From: Thalassospira sp. MCCC 1A01428
GTDB taxonomy: Bacteria > Pseudomonadota > Alphaproteobacteria > Rhodospirillales > Thalassospiraceae
Direction: 5' to 3'
DNA: 64,000 nt
NCBI RefSeq assembly: GCF_002115825.1
Contig: NZ_JFJZ01000004.1
Span: forward strand, 124,001-188,000
This document shows positions 46,134 to 55,055 of the stretch, in pieces. The position numbers were made by a program, and so were the translations under genes. Numbering within the stretch: position 1 is the first letter of the stretch; every line of letters begins with the position of its first letter. The notes under the pieces are model-generated. The model saw only the letters and a program-made list of their open reading frames with translations. It was not told the DNA's origin and made no database searches.

Positions 46134-47048
46134 ATGATCAAACTTGAGCATCTGACGCGCTGCTATGGCGATTTCATAGCGGTGGATGACGTCAGTTTTG
46201 AAATAAAGCACGGCGAGATCGTCGGTTTGCTGGGCCATAATGGCGCCGGTAAAACAACGATCATGAAAATGATCACCGGCTATCTGGAGCCAACTTCGGG
46301 CAAAATTGCCATTGATGACCTGGAGGTCGGGCGTGATACCCGCGCCATTCAGAAACGCATCGGTTATTTGCCGGAAAACTGCCCGATCTGGCCGGAAATG
46401 ACAGTAATCGACTATCTTGACTATCAGGCAAGCCTGCATGGTGTACCTGCCGACAAACGCCCGGCGGCGGTGGCCAGTGCCATTCGACGCACGGTTCTGG
46501 AAGTCAAGGCAACCGCATCGATCCAGACCCTGTCGCGGGGGTATCGTCAACGTGTTGGCGTGGCGCAGGCGATTTTGCATAACCCCGATATCATCATTCT
46601 TGATGAACCCACCAATGGTCTTGATCCCACGCAGATCCGCCATATGCGCGATTTGATTGCCGATCTGGCAAAATCGGCAACGGTGATTGTTTCCACCCAT
46701 ATCCTGCAGGAAGTGCAGGCCGTTTGCGAACGTGCGTTGATCATGCGGGCAGGCAAGCTGGTGGTCGATGCCCGTATTGATGAATTGCAACAATCGGGCG
46801 GATTGCTGGTCACCGTGGATCGCGATGCAGATCAGGCCTTTTCCGCCATTCCTGAAATCAACGCTATTGTCAGCCATTCCGAAGAGGGGGGGCGCCACCA
46901 TTACCGGCTGGAGGCCAGCAATGACGCCGCCCCGGCAATTGCCCAGGCCATAAACCGCGAAGGGCTGCAGCTGTATGCTTTGCAACCGCAACGTCGCGAT
47001 CTGGAAACCATTTTCGCCGAGGTGAATGAGGAGGTGGTCAATGGCTGA
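46134..47048 (+). CDS. ABC transporter ATP-binding protein (GldA/CcmA/DrrA type)
   Basis: A 304-residue export-type ATPase. Walker A is GHNGAGKTT (34-42). The signature appears as LSRGYRQRVGVAQAI near 128 (LSRG instead of LSGG, common in this group), followed by IIILDEPTNGLDP. The C-terminal extension (about 215-304) is typical of the ABC-2 'GldA' class. Its stop codon overlaps the start of the next gene by eight bases, so the two are translated together. Confidence 0.93.
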   Translation: MIKLEHLTRCYGDFIAVDDVSFEIKHGEIVGLLGHNGAGKTTIMKMITGYLEPTSGKIAIDDLEVGRDTRAIQKRIGYLPENCPIWPEMTVIDYLDYQASLHGVPADKRPAAVASAIRRTVLEVKATASIQTLSRGYRQRVGVAQAILHNPDIIILDEPTNGLDPTQIRHMRDLIADLAKSATVIVSTHILQEVQAVCERALIMRAGKLVVDARIDELQQSGGLLVTVDRDADQAFSAIPEINAIVSHSEEGGRHHYRLEASNDAAPAIAQAINREGLQLYALQPQRRDLETIFAEVNEEVVNG

Positions 47049-49944
47049 TATCCTGCGTATTTCCCGCAAGGAATTTCGGGGATTTTTCGCCACACCCGCC
47101 GCTTATCTGTTTATTGGCGCGTTTCTGGCGGTAAATCTGTTTGTGTTTTTCTGGGTTGAAACCTTTTTCGCCCGCAATATTGCCGATGTGCAGCCATTGT
47201 TTAAATGGATGCCGGTGTTACTGATTTTTCTGGTGTCCGCCCTGACCATGCGGGCCTGGTCCGAGGAACGCCGGGCAGGTACGCTTGAAACCCTGTTGAC
47301 CGCGCCGGTCCGGCCGATTTCGCTGGTGCTGGGCAAATTTCTGGCTGCATTGCTGCTGGTGGTTCTGGCGCTGGTTTTAACCTTGCCATTGCCCATTACC
47401 GTTTCCATTTTAGGCCCGCTGGATTGGGGCCCCGTGATTGGCGGGTATGTTGCGACACTGTTTTTGGCAGCAGCCTATATTGCCATCGGCCTTTATATGA
47501 GCGGCCGCACCGACAACCCGATTGTCGCCCTGATCCTGACTGCCCTTGTGTGCGGTGTGTTTTACCTGATCGGCTCCGACACCCTGACATCGCTGTTTGG
47601 CGACAAGGTTGGCGGTTTATTGGCCGCCCTTGGCACAGGAACCCGATTCGAATCCATCACGCGGGGTGTTCTCGACCTGCGTGATCTTTATTATTACCTG
47701 TCCATTGTCGGCGTATTCCTGACGCTGAACCTGTTCAGCCTGGAAAAACTGCGTTGGCATGGCAACCCGGCCAGCAACAAACATCGGTTATGGGGCGCTG
47801 TTGCCACCCTGTTTGTGCTGAACTTTGTGGCGGCCAATTTCTGGTTGGCACCGATTACGGCCGCCCGTGCCGATATGACGCATCAGCATATCTATTCGCT
47901 GTCATCCTCGACCAAACAGGAATTGCAACATTTGCAGGAACCTTTGGTTATCCGGGCTTATTTCTCGCCGCGAACCCATCCGTTGCTTGCACCGCTGGTG
48001 CCCCGGGTAAAGGATTTGCTGTCGGAATTCCAGGTGGCATCCAAGGGCCATGTCCGGGTTGAATTTATTGACCCGACCGCCGACCCCGACAAGGAACAGG
48101 AAGCCGCATCGAAATACGGTATTCGTCCGGTACCTTTCCAGACCAACAGCCGTTATCAGTCGTCCGTGGTTAATTCCTATTTCGATATTGTCGTTGCCTA
48201 TGGCGACCAGTTTGAAACCCTGACGTATGGTGATTTGATCGAGGTAAAAACCCAGGGCGAGGGCGACATCAATGTTGGCCTGAAAAACCCTGAATATGAA
48301 ATCAGCCGTACCATCCGCAAGCTGGTTAACCAGTATCAGGCCGGGGGTAACCCGTTTGAAAACATGACCCAACCGGTTACGTTTGAAGGGTTTGTTTCCC
48401 CAAGCGACAAACTGCCCGACCAGTTGCAGGAATTCCGCAAAACGCTGGACGGCGTTTTAAAGGATTACAAGGACCAGGCAGGCGACAAATTTAACATTGC
48501 CTTTCAGGACCCTGATGCCAATGACGGCGCTTTGGCAACCCGTTTACAGGATGATTACGGCTTTAGCCCGCAGGTCGCCAGCCTGATGGACCCGCAACCG
48601 TTCTGGTTTTATATGATGCTGAAAAGCGGCAAGGATGAAGTACAGGTGCCGCTGCCTGAAACCACGGATAAAGCAGCGCTGAAGCGATCGATCGATTCTG
48701 CTCTGCATCGTATGGCACCGGGTTTCCTTAAAACCATTGCTTTGGTTAAACCGGCATCGCCCCCGCCCAGCCCCTATATGCAGCAGGCCCCGGGCCCGCA
48801 ATATACGGAACTTTACAAAACCCTGTCGGAAAACGCCCGTGTGGTTGAAGCCGATCTGAAGGACGGCCATGTGCCCGAGGCAGCCGATTTGCTGATGGTG
48901 CTGGACCCGGTTAACCTGGATGATAAGCAGCGTTTTGCCATTGACCAGTTCCTGATGCGCGGTGGCAGTGTGGTGATGGCAACATCGCCTTACGATATCA
49001 GCGTTACCAACACCCTTTCGGCCAAAAAAGTTGACTCTGGCCTGAAAGACTGGCTCGCCAGTTATGGTGTGTCGATTGATGATAAAATGGTGCTGGATCC
49101 GCAAAATGCATCTTTGCCCGTGCCGGTTGAACGTAAAATTGGCGGCATGACGGTTCAGCAAATCAGCATGATGCCTTATCCGCATTTCCCCGATTTGCGC
49201 GGTGATCAGCTTAATGGGGATAACCCGGTAACAGCCGGCCTGGACCAGCTGACATTGAACTGGGCATCGCCGGTGACGGTTGATAATGTCAAAAACAAGG
49301 ATCGCAGCGTTACGGCCCTTTTACATAGCTCCAAACAAAGCTGGCTGTCTGATAGCACCGATATTTTGCCCGATTACAAAGCCCATCCTGATACCGGGTT
49401 TGCTGTTTCGGGGAATCGCGGTTCGCACGATCTTGCCGTTGCGATTGAAGGGCAGTTCAAGTCCTTTTATGCGGGCAAAGACTCGCCGCTTTTGGCCGAT
49501 GATGCCAAAAAAACTGACCAAAAGGATGCGAAAAAGAACGATGCCGCCACGGCCAAAAAAGACGACGACAAAAACGTCCAGATTGGTGGTGTGATTGATC
49601 GTTCTCCGTCTTCGGCTCGCCTGGTTCTGGTCGGTTCCAACAGTTTTGCCGATGACATGTCGCTTAGCCTTGCCTCCCGCGGGATGGGCACACGTTACAC
49701 GGCCCCGTTGGAATTTATGCAAAACGTTGTGGACTGGTCACTTGAAGATCAATCCCTGCTGGCGTTGCGCGGACGGACCCAGTTTGCCCGGACCCTTGTT
49801 CCAACATCGGAAGGTTCCGAACAGATGTGGGAATATCTGAATTACGGTATTGCCCTGATTGGCCTTCTGGCTGTGTGGGGCTGGCGTCGCCGGGTGGCGG
49901 CAACCGAACGCAAACATTACCAGCGCATTCTTCAGGAGGTCTGA
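47041..49944 (+). CDS. Fused ABC-2 permease (GldF) and auxiliary (GldG) protein
   Basis: A 967-residue fusion of two proteins that are separate in gliding Bacteroidetes. Residues 1-245 form an ABC-2 permease with about six helices, starting at ADILRISRKEFRGFFATPAAY, with the conserved RAWSEERRAGTLETLLTAPV. A further helix (about 254-274) leads to the large periplasmic GldG-type domain (about 275-930), and a last helix lies near 940. Residues about 820-850 are a low-complexity Lys/Asp/Ala insert. GGAGGTGGTCA precedes the ATG. What is exported is not known; gliding itself is not implied. Confidence 0.9.
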   Translation: MADILRISRKEFRGFFATPAAYLFIGAFLAVNLFVFFWVETFFARNIADVQPLFKWMPVLLIFLVSALTMRAWSEERRAGTLETLLTAPVRPISLVLGKFLAALLLVVLALVLTLPLPITVSILGPLDWGPVIGGYVATLFLAAAYIAIGLYMSGRTDNPIVALILTALVCGVFYLIGSDTLTSLFGDKVGGLLAALGTGTRFESITRGVLDLRDLYYYLSIVGVFLTLNLFSLEKLRWHGNPASNKHRLWGAVATLFVLNFVAANFWLAPITAARADMTHQHIYSLSSSTKQELQHLQEPLVIRAYFSPRTHPLLAPLVPRVKDLLSEFQVASKGHVRVEFIDPTADPDKEQEAASKYGIRPVPFQTNSRYQSSVVNSYFDIVVAYGDQFETLTYGDLIEVKTQGEGDINVGLKNPEYEISRTIRKLVNQYQAGGNPFENMTQPVTFEGFVSPSDKLPDQLQEFRKTLDGVLKDYKDQAGDKFNIAFQDPDANDGALATRLQDDYGFSPQVASLMDPQPFWFYMMLKSGKDEVQVPLPETTDKAALKRSIDSALHRMAPGFLKTIALVKPASPPPSPYMQQAPGPQYTELYKTLSENARVVEADLKDGHVPEAADLLMVLDPVNLDDKQRFAIDQFLMRGGSVVMATSPYDISVTNTLSAKKVDSGLKDWLASYGVSIDDKMVLDPQNASLPVPVERKIGGMTVQQISMMPYPHFPDLRGDQLNGDNPVTAGLDQLTLNWASPVTVDNVKNKDRSVTALLHSSKQSWLSDSTDILPDYKAHPDTGFAVSGNRGSHDLAVAIEGQFKSFYAGKDSPLLADDAKKTDQKDAKKNDAATAKKDDDKNVQIGGVIDRSPSSARLVLVGSNSFADDMSLSLASRGMGTRYTAPLEFMQNVVDWSLEDQSLLALRGRTQFARTLVPTSEGSEQMWEYLNYGIALIGLLAVWGWRRRVAATERKHYQRILQEV

Positions 49945-49948
49945 AATT

Positions 49949-51028
49949 ATGAAACGGACCATTCAGATATTGGTGGTGTTGTTTATCGTCCAGGTGGGTT
50001 TTGCCATCGGTATTAATTTTTACCAGCCGCAAAGCTCGGAAACTGGTGGGGATGATAAACTTGTTGCAGCCAAAACCGATAAAGTGGACCGCGTAACCAT
50101 CGAGGATTCAGATGGGGCAAAAGTCATGCTGGTGAAAAACGGCAAGGATTGGCAATTGCCCGATCAGGGGAACTTCCCGGCTGATAGCAACAAGGTTGAT
50201 GGCTTGATCAGCAAGCTGGCAGATCTTCATGAAGGCTTGCCAATTGCCACATCAAGCGGTGCCATCAAACGGTTTAAACTGGCCAAGGACGATTTTGAAC
50301 GCCGTATTACCCTTGCAAAGGGTGATCAATCAACGGCTGTCCTGTATTTTGGTACATCGCAAGGCACCCATCAAATTCATGCCCGCCGCGATGATCAAAA
50401 CGAAGTTTATGCCGTAACCATGGGCAGCTATGACGCCCCGGCCAAGGCAGATGACTGGATCGACAGCACGGCCTTGCAAGTCCCGGCTGACGATATTGTT
50501 AAAATGGATGTCGATGGTTTGTCGCTGATGGCAAATGCGGCGCCGGTTGCAAAAACCGATGCCAAATCGGCGGACAAAACAGCCTCTGCTGAAAATGCCG
50601 ACAAGGCAGATCAGGACCAGGCCAAAACGCAAATGATTTGGACCCTTGCCAATGCGACGGCCGACCAGAAACTGCAACCTGCTGCGGCCTCTACACTTGC
50701 TGCGATGATGGCAAAAGTGCGGATTTCGTCCGTACTCGGCAACGATGCCAAGCCGGAATACGGTATGGATCATCCGGTTTTGAAATTGTCCCTGACGATC
50801 AAGGGCAAGGATAAACCGGTTGATTACCTGATTGGCAAAGGCGATGGCAAGGAGGGGGATTACACCCTGAAATTGTCCTCGCGACCGGAATATTTCCGCA
50901 TTGCGGGCTATACCGGTAAACAGCTTGTGCAACATGCCAGTGCATCGGCCCTGCTGGTAGGTAAAAAGGACGATGAAAAAACGGCACCGGGTAGCGATAG
51001 CCCGGCAAGTGCCAAGGCAATGAATTGA
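49949..51028 (+). CDS. DUF4340 family membrane-anchored protein, partner of the Gld-type exporter
   Basis: A 359-residue protein with an N-terminal membrane helix (about 5-24, IQILVVLFIVQVGFAIGINF) and periplasmic DUF4340-type repeats: TDKVDRVTIEDSDGAKVMLVKNGKDW, then LQVPADDIVKMDVDG. Residues about 200-235 are rich in Ala, Lys and Asp, like the insert in the upstream fusion protein. AGGAGG lies ahead of the ATG, four bases after the preceding gene. It is the third member of the operon and is followed by a strong terminator. Its biochemical role is unknown. Confidence 0.85.
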   Translation: MKRTIQILVVLFIVQVGFAIGINFYQPQSSETGGDDKLVAAKTDKVDRVTIEDSDGAKVMLVKNGKDWQLPDQGNFPADSNKVDGLISKLADLHEGLPIATSSGAIKRFKLAKDDFERRITLAKGDQSTAVLYFGTSQGTHQIHARRDDQNEVYAVTMGSYDAPAKADDWIDSTALQVPADDIVKMDVDGLSLMANAAPVAKTDAKSADKTASAENADKADQDQAKTQMIWTLANATADQKLQPAAASTLAAMMAKVRISSVLGNDAKPEYGMDHPVLKLSLTIKGKDKPVDYLIGKGDGKEGDYTLKLSSRPEYFRIAGYTGKQLVQHASASALLVGKKDDEKTAPGSDSPASAKAMN

Positions 51029-51063
51029 TCTGAAACTGTAAAAGTTCGGTTTGATTTGAAAAA

Positions 51064-51096
51064 CAAAGGCCCGGCACATCACATGCCGGGCCTTTG
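51064..51096. terminator. Bidirectional terminator between the exporter operon and the squalene-synthase-like gene
   Basis: A 13-bp stem CAAAGGCCCGGCA / TGCCGGGCCTTTG with a 7-nt loop. On the minus strand it is followed by TTTTTC; on the plus strand by TTGATAAAA. Confidence 0.85.
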
Positions 51097-51155
51097 TTGA
51101 TAAAACAGTTTTTCGCGGGCCGTCATTTTATGAGAAAGCGACGTTTGGCCCGCAC

Positions 51156-52256
51156 CTACGAAGCGGTGCTGTTGCCGCCTGATCCGGATTCAGAATTGTC
51201 TTTTGGCGGGGACTGGTTGGCATTGCCATTGCCATGGGGGGTATCTTTGTCTGATGCCGTTTTGAGGGCACGTTCCCGCGCACTTTGGTCTGGCAGGCTT
51301 TTGTCTGCCGTGGTGTCAATAATGGCAACTCGGTCGGCCAGAAAGTCGCCATAACCCGCGTCCATCATGGCCGCAAGTTCGATATAGACACTAAACAGGC
51401 GCGATAATGTATCGGTTTCTTCCGGGTCCAGAATAGCGAGAAGTTCGGCACTGCGGGCTTGCCCGGTTTCAAAATGTTCCCATGCCTTTTCCAGCATGAA
51501 AGTGCCTAGAACGTTTAGCGCGTCATAGTTTTGCTGGCCGATTGCGTTGCGAATTTCGCCAATGCTGATATCGGCTGCCAGTAACATTTCACCGGGAATG
51601 GTCACCAGCCGGTCCGGGCCTTTAACATCAATCGGCAGGTCGCGCAGGATGTGAATGACATAGCAAAAAATTGCCATATCACGTGCATGATACAGCGGCG
51701 ACGCCGTCAGGTTGGACACATAACCGATTTCGTCATCATAACGGGCCGAAAGCAAATAAACGAAAATCGATGCCGGGGCGGCAGTGGCCCCTTCGCAATA
51801 GGCAATAAAGTCGTCCCATTCATCCAGCGGATCTTCGGCGACATCCTTGCGAAGCGCTTCAGCCAGTTTTACCCAGGGGTCTACCGACAAATCGCTTTCA
51901 CCCAATGTCAGGGTCAGTGCGTCATATACCGGTCCGGGCAGGGGGCCAACGTCGGGCCACGGGTTGTCAGCCATGACTTTGGCGGCTTCGATCTGGTCTT
52001 GCCAGCGGTCAATAATATCGAAGGTGTCGTCGCGCAGATTGTCGCGTTCGGCGTCGGATTTTTCCAAAAATCCGTCATCGACAATATCGTCAATCACCCG
52101 CATCGACGCGTAAGCCGCCAGAAAAAACCTTTGTCGTGCCGGGTTCAGGCGCATTGCTGCCCGATACAGATTGGCGTTTTTGGCCGCAGCCAGTTCCTTG
52201 CAAGCGAGAAACGGATCTTCAGAAGAACCGGAAAAGGGCGAAGGGGACACGGTCAT
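51156..52256 (-). CDS. Squalene/phytoene synthase family protein
   Basis: A 366-residue all-helical prenyl synthase-like protein. The first aspartate-rich motif is DDIVDD near 55 and the second DLPID in ILRDLPIDVKG near 210, so both metal-binding sites are retained. The intermediate YCEGATAAPASIF replaces the usual YCxxVAGxVG, so the head-to-head prenyltransferase chemistry is likely but the product is uncertain (squalene, hydroxysqualene or phytoene are possible). The C-terminal 45 residues are a Ser/Asn/Gly-rich tail. It is not next to other hopanoid or carotenoid genes in this window. Confidence 0.8.
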   Translation of the reverse strand: MTVSPSPFSGSSEDPFLACKELAAAKNANLYRAAMRLNPARQRFFLAAYASMRVIDDIVDDGFLEKSDAERDNLRDDTFDIIDRWQDQIEAAKVMADNPWPDVGPLPGPVYDALTLTLGESDLSVDPWVKLAEALRKDVAEDPLDEWDDFIAYCEGATAAPASIFVYLLSARYDDEIGYVSNLTASPLYHARDMAIFCYVIHILRDLPIDVKGPDRLVTIPGEMLLAADISIGEIRNAIGQQNYDALNVLGTFMLEKAWEHFETGQARSAELLAILDPEETDTLSRLFSVYIELAAMMDAGYGDFLADRVAIIDTTADKSLPDQSARERALKTASDKDTPHGNGNANQSPPKDNSESGSGGNSTAS

Positions 52257-52425
52257 TTATTTTCCAGGGCTTGCCATCATATCAAAATCAAAGACGGGTA
52301 TTTTGCCCTGCCTTTGCGAGTCGCATTAAAAACGCTTACAGGGGCAACATGAAGCCTCGTTGCCGCACTGGCAAGAGATCAGCCATGCCAGACCCCGATT
52401 TTAATGAAAATTGATGACTTATGGC

Positions 52426-53133
52426 TTAAAATTGCAGCCGATAGCCCGCCGTCAGGCCCAACATGGCATCAAAGCGGTCGGTCGTGCTGCTGCCGGATGA
52501 CGGTGTAAGGTCGCTGGTCAGACGGCCATGGATACCAACCCACAAATCCTCGAACGGCATATAGGACAGACTGGCAGCAAGCCCGGCACTGTCTGTTCCT
52601 GTTTCATTGTTGAAACCGGCACTGGCAATGCCGTTGTCATTTCGCATTGTCGGGGTGACCAGGTAATCTTCGTCGTCGCTTGCCGATGCCCCGATATGAT
52701 TGCCCAGCGACCCGTTTAGTTCAACAACCGGGCCAAAGGCAAAACCGACATTACGGTTGGGGGAATACCCGATGCCAAACTGGGCCGATACACCTTTACC
52801 GGCGCTCTGGTTGCTGTTGGCTTCAAGCCACATTAAACCGGTTTGATCATTATCGGCATTGTTGGTTGAACGTCCCGGCAGGGTTAGAACAGCGCCATGA
52901 TGGCGGCTGGGCGCCGTGCTGAAATAATTGTCAAAACCGGCACGGCCAGGGGCGGGCAAAATACCCTGCACCAGATAGCTTGAAATTTTTGGTTCGGGGG
53001 ATGTCCGGGGGGCCAAAGCCGGCATTTCAGTTTCGCTAACAGCTTGCTGGGCGCTGGCAACAAGCGGGTATGTGGCGCAAAGCATTGCAATGCCGCCTAT
53101 CATGCCTGCTGTTAAAAATTGCCGCGTCGTCAT
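52426..53133 (-). CDS. Predicted small outer-membrane beta-barrel protein
   Basis: A 235-residue protein of unknown function. A signal peptide (about 1-29, ending LVASAQQA) is followed by a Pro/Ser-rich stretch, then by alternating hydrophobic beta segments (GVSAQFGIGYSPN, VGFAFGPVVELNGSLG, AGLAASLSYMPFE). It ends in Phe (MLGLTAGYRLQF), the outer-membrane barrel signature. I start at the second in-frame Met codon (53133) because GGGA lies nine bases before it; the first ATG, three codons upstream, sits directly on that site. It lies alone, on the same strand as its neighbours. Confidence 0.65.
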   Translation of the reverse strand: MTTRQFLTAGMIGGIAMLCATYPLVASAQQAVSETEMPALAPRTSPEPKISSYLVQGILPAPGRAGFDNYFSTAPSRHHGAVLTLPGRSTNNADNDQTGLMWLEANSNQSAGKGVSAQFGIGYSPNRNVGFAFGPVVELNGSLGNHIGASASDDEDYLVTPTMRNDNGIASAGFNNETGTDSAGLAASLSYMPFEDLWVGIHGRLTSDLTPSSGSSTTDRFDAMLGLTAGYRLQF

Positions 53134-53449
53134 TTCCGTCATTCCCGTGTCAAATACAATGGTGTTTTCTGCATGGTCCAGCTTGCGACTCCGGTAAACC
53201 GGCAGTCACTTACCTGAACGTTTGCAGGCACCAAAAGGACGCCCCCGAAAGAAAAAATTTTGCATCTTTGGGTCGACCAGCGTTTGGCGACGGGATGCGG
53301 TTTTTTTGTTTGCGTGTCAGGCCGCGGCAATATGATCATTTCGGCGCAAAACGCCAGTGGACTTATTGCATAGCAACCATTCCCTGCCGGTTTTCCGGCT
53401 TTTTATATGGTTCCAGTTTGCAGGGCAAAATGGTTTTTTTGTGATTACG
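53134..53449. other. Intergenic region with an orphan plus-strand terminator
   Basis: About 315 bases between two minus-strand genes. A GCCGG-TTTT-CCGGC hairpin followed by TTTTT lies at 53386-53404 on the plus strand, where no plus-strand gene is seen upstream. A small CCGG-TAAA-CCGG palindrome lies near 53195. A short untranslated RNA on the plus strand is possible. No protein gene is visible. Confidence 0.4.
53386..53404 (+). terminator. Orphan intrinsic terminator
   Basis: A 5-bp GC stem (GCCGG / CCGGC, TTTT loop) is followed by five T on the plus strand. The flanking genes are both minus strand, so it does not end any called gene. Confidence 0.5.
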
Positions 53450-54331
53450 TCAGCTTTTTAAGAATATTTTAACCGATTCGATCTGGTCCATAGTGTTCAG
53501 ATAAGGTGCATGACCACAGCTTTCCAGACTAAGCAGGTGCATTTCCGGTTTTGCATTCTGCATTTTTTTTACAATTGCTGCCGGCACCAGGTCCGATTGT
53601 GCGCCGCTAAATAATGTGATCGGGCACGCCAGACGATTAAACATGTCCCAACCATCATATTCGTCGATCTGGTCGCGAAAAACTTCCATCACACGCGGAT
53701 CGTAATGCATGGCAAATTTGCCTTTGGGCAGGCGCCGGGCCGAATACATCGCCAGTTCCGCCCATTCGGCGTCATTTTCCAGGCCGAACGGGGCATAGAT
53801 GGTGCGCATAATGGCATCTATTTCGGTAATGCTGGAAAATTCCGGTGTCCCCCCGACATAGGATTTAATCCGGTCTACCGCATCCTGTGCCAGTTCGGGG
53901 CCGATATCGTTTAGCAATAACCGTTCAATGCGCCGGGGCGCGATATCGGCAACCACCATGCCAATAATGCCGCCCATCGATGTGCCAATCCAGCTGCACT
54001 GGTTAATGTTGAAATGGTCCAGCATTTCAACCATCTGGGCGGCATAAAAGCCCGGTACATATTCACGTTCGGGGGTTTGTGCCCAGGCGGAATATCCCCG
54101 GCCCAGAATGTCGGGGCACAAAATGAAATAATCATCGGCCAGTTGCCGGGCAATAATGTCAAAGTCGGTTGATAGCCGTGCCAACCCGTGAACCATAATA
54201 ATGGCGGGTTTACCGGGCGTACCCCACTGGCGAATGCGGGTTTCGTATCCACACAGGTTAACAAAAACATCCTGCACCACCCGGCCCGGCGTCGGTGTTT
54301 GTGCATCCTGTGCTGCAACGATATCTGACAT
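53450..54331 (-). CDS. Alpha/beta-hydrolase
   Basis: A 293-residue alpha/beta-hydrolase. The oxyanion motif HGLARLS (HG) lies near 49. The nucleophile is in GTSMGGIIGM near 117. The acid is probably the Asp in SGAQSDLVP near 240, and the catalytic His is in ESCGHAPYLN near 272. No signal peptide is visible, so it is cytoplasmic. Substrate unknown; the family includes esterases, dehalogenases and C-C hydrolases. It is separate from its neighbours by more than 180 bases. Confidence 0.88.
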   Translation of the reverse strand: MSDIVAAQDAQTPTPGRVVQDVFVNLCGYETRIRQWGTPGKPAIIMVHGLARLSTDFDIIARQLADDYFILCPDILGRGYSAWAQTPEREYVPGFYAAQMVEMLDHFNINQCSWIGTSMGGIIGMVVADIAPRRIERLLLNDIGPELAQDAVDRIKSYVGGTPEFSSITEIDAIMRTIYAPFGLENDAEWAELAMYSARRLPKGKFAMHYDPRVMEVFRDQIDEYDGWDMFNRLACPITLFSGAQSDLVPAAIVKKMQNAKPEMHLLSLESCGHAPYLNTMDQIESVKIFLKS

Positions 54332-54514
54332 TTGAATACCTGTGCTGATGGGGTGCCGACAGCCATTATTCCCTGTCGGCTTTATTACAATCCTGACCCG
54401 GGATCATGACAGGTGAAACAGCCTGTGCCAATGGTGTCACATGTAATAATTCCGTGACGGGCAAGGGTTGCTTTTGTGGCCTTAAAGCCGGGCTATCCCC
54501 AAAAGAACCATGCT

Positions 54515-54967
54515 TTAGGCATGGGCTGCGGCAAACGCATCCATCAGGCGTTGCAGGTCTTCCATTGGGGGAAATTCGTCATAGTGATATTGCGCCGGGG
54601 TTTGCACCCAGGGAAGTTTATTGTGTGTCATTGTTTCAATAAACGGCGTTGACCACTTGTTGCTTTCAAGCAAGGCGGGGCGGACATTGACGAATGCATC
54701 AAACCCGTCGATGCGGGTATACATCCATGTCATGCAGTTAGGGCAAAAATAATGATGTTGCTGTGGCCCATGCAGCCCGCCAATTACAGGATCGCCGCGG
54801 GTTACGGCAAATGCATCAGCCGGGATCATGGCGGTTAACGAAAACGCGCTGCTGCTCATGCTTTGGCATCCGGCACAATGGCAGGCGGCTGTCATTAAGG
54901 GGCGTGCGCTGATTTCAAATTGAACCTGCCCGCAACGGCAGCATCCCGTAAGGTGGTTTTGCGTCAT
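54515..54967 (-). CDS. GFA (glutathione-dependent formaldehyde-activating enzyme-like) family protein
   Basis: A 150-residue small zinc-binding protein of the GFA/CENP-V group. The zinc cysteines are in GCCRCGQVQFE near 10, ACHCAGCQ near 33 and the later FCPNCMTWMY near 83. The start at the second ATG (54967) places GAGGAG seven bases before it. Family members are often called S-(hydroxymethyl)glutathione synthase-like, but that activity is disputed, so no specific reaction is assigned. Confidence 0.88.
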   Translation of the reverse strand: MTQNHLTGCCRCGQVQFEISARPLMTAACHCAGCQSMSSSAFSLTAMIPADAFAVTRGDPVIGGLHGPQQHHYFCPNCMTWMYTRIDGFDAFVNVRPALLESNKWSTPFIETMTHNKLPWVQTPAQYHYDEFPPMEDLQRLMDAFAAAHA

Positions 54968-55055
54968 CGTCATCTCCTCGCCCTTTCGGGTGGCATTATC
55001 GCCGGGCGCTGTTCAGTATCTATACCGGCTTGGTCACGCAAGGTGGCGACGATAT

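Noticed and set aside
20233-53265. Nearly identical 18-base stretches (ending GCATCTTTGGGT) at about 20233 and 53250
   Set aside because: For a 64-kb window a few such near-matches are expected by chance, and the flanking sequence is unrelated.
45857-53363. A 13-base inverted repeat (AGTCCACTGGCGT) shared by the 45.9-kb and 53.35-kb gaps
   Set aside because: A 13-base match is expected many times by chance in a window of this size.
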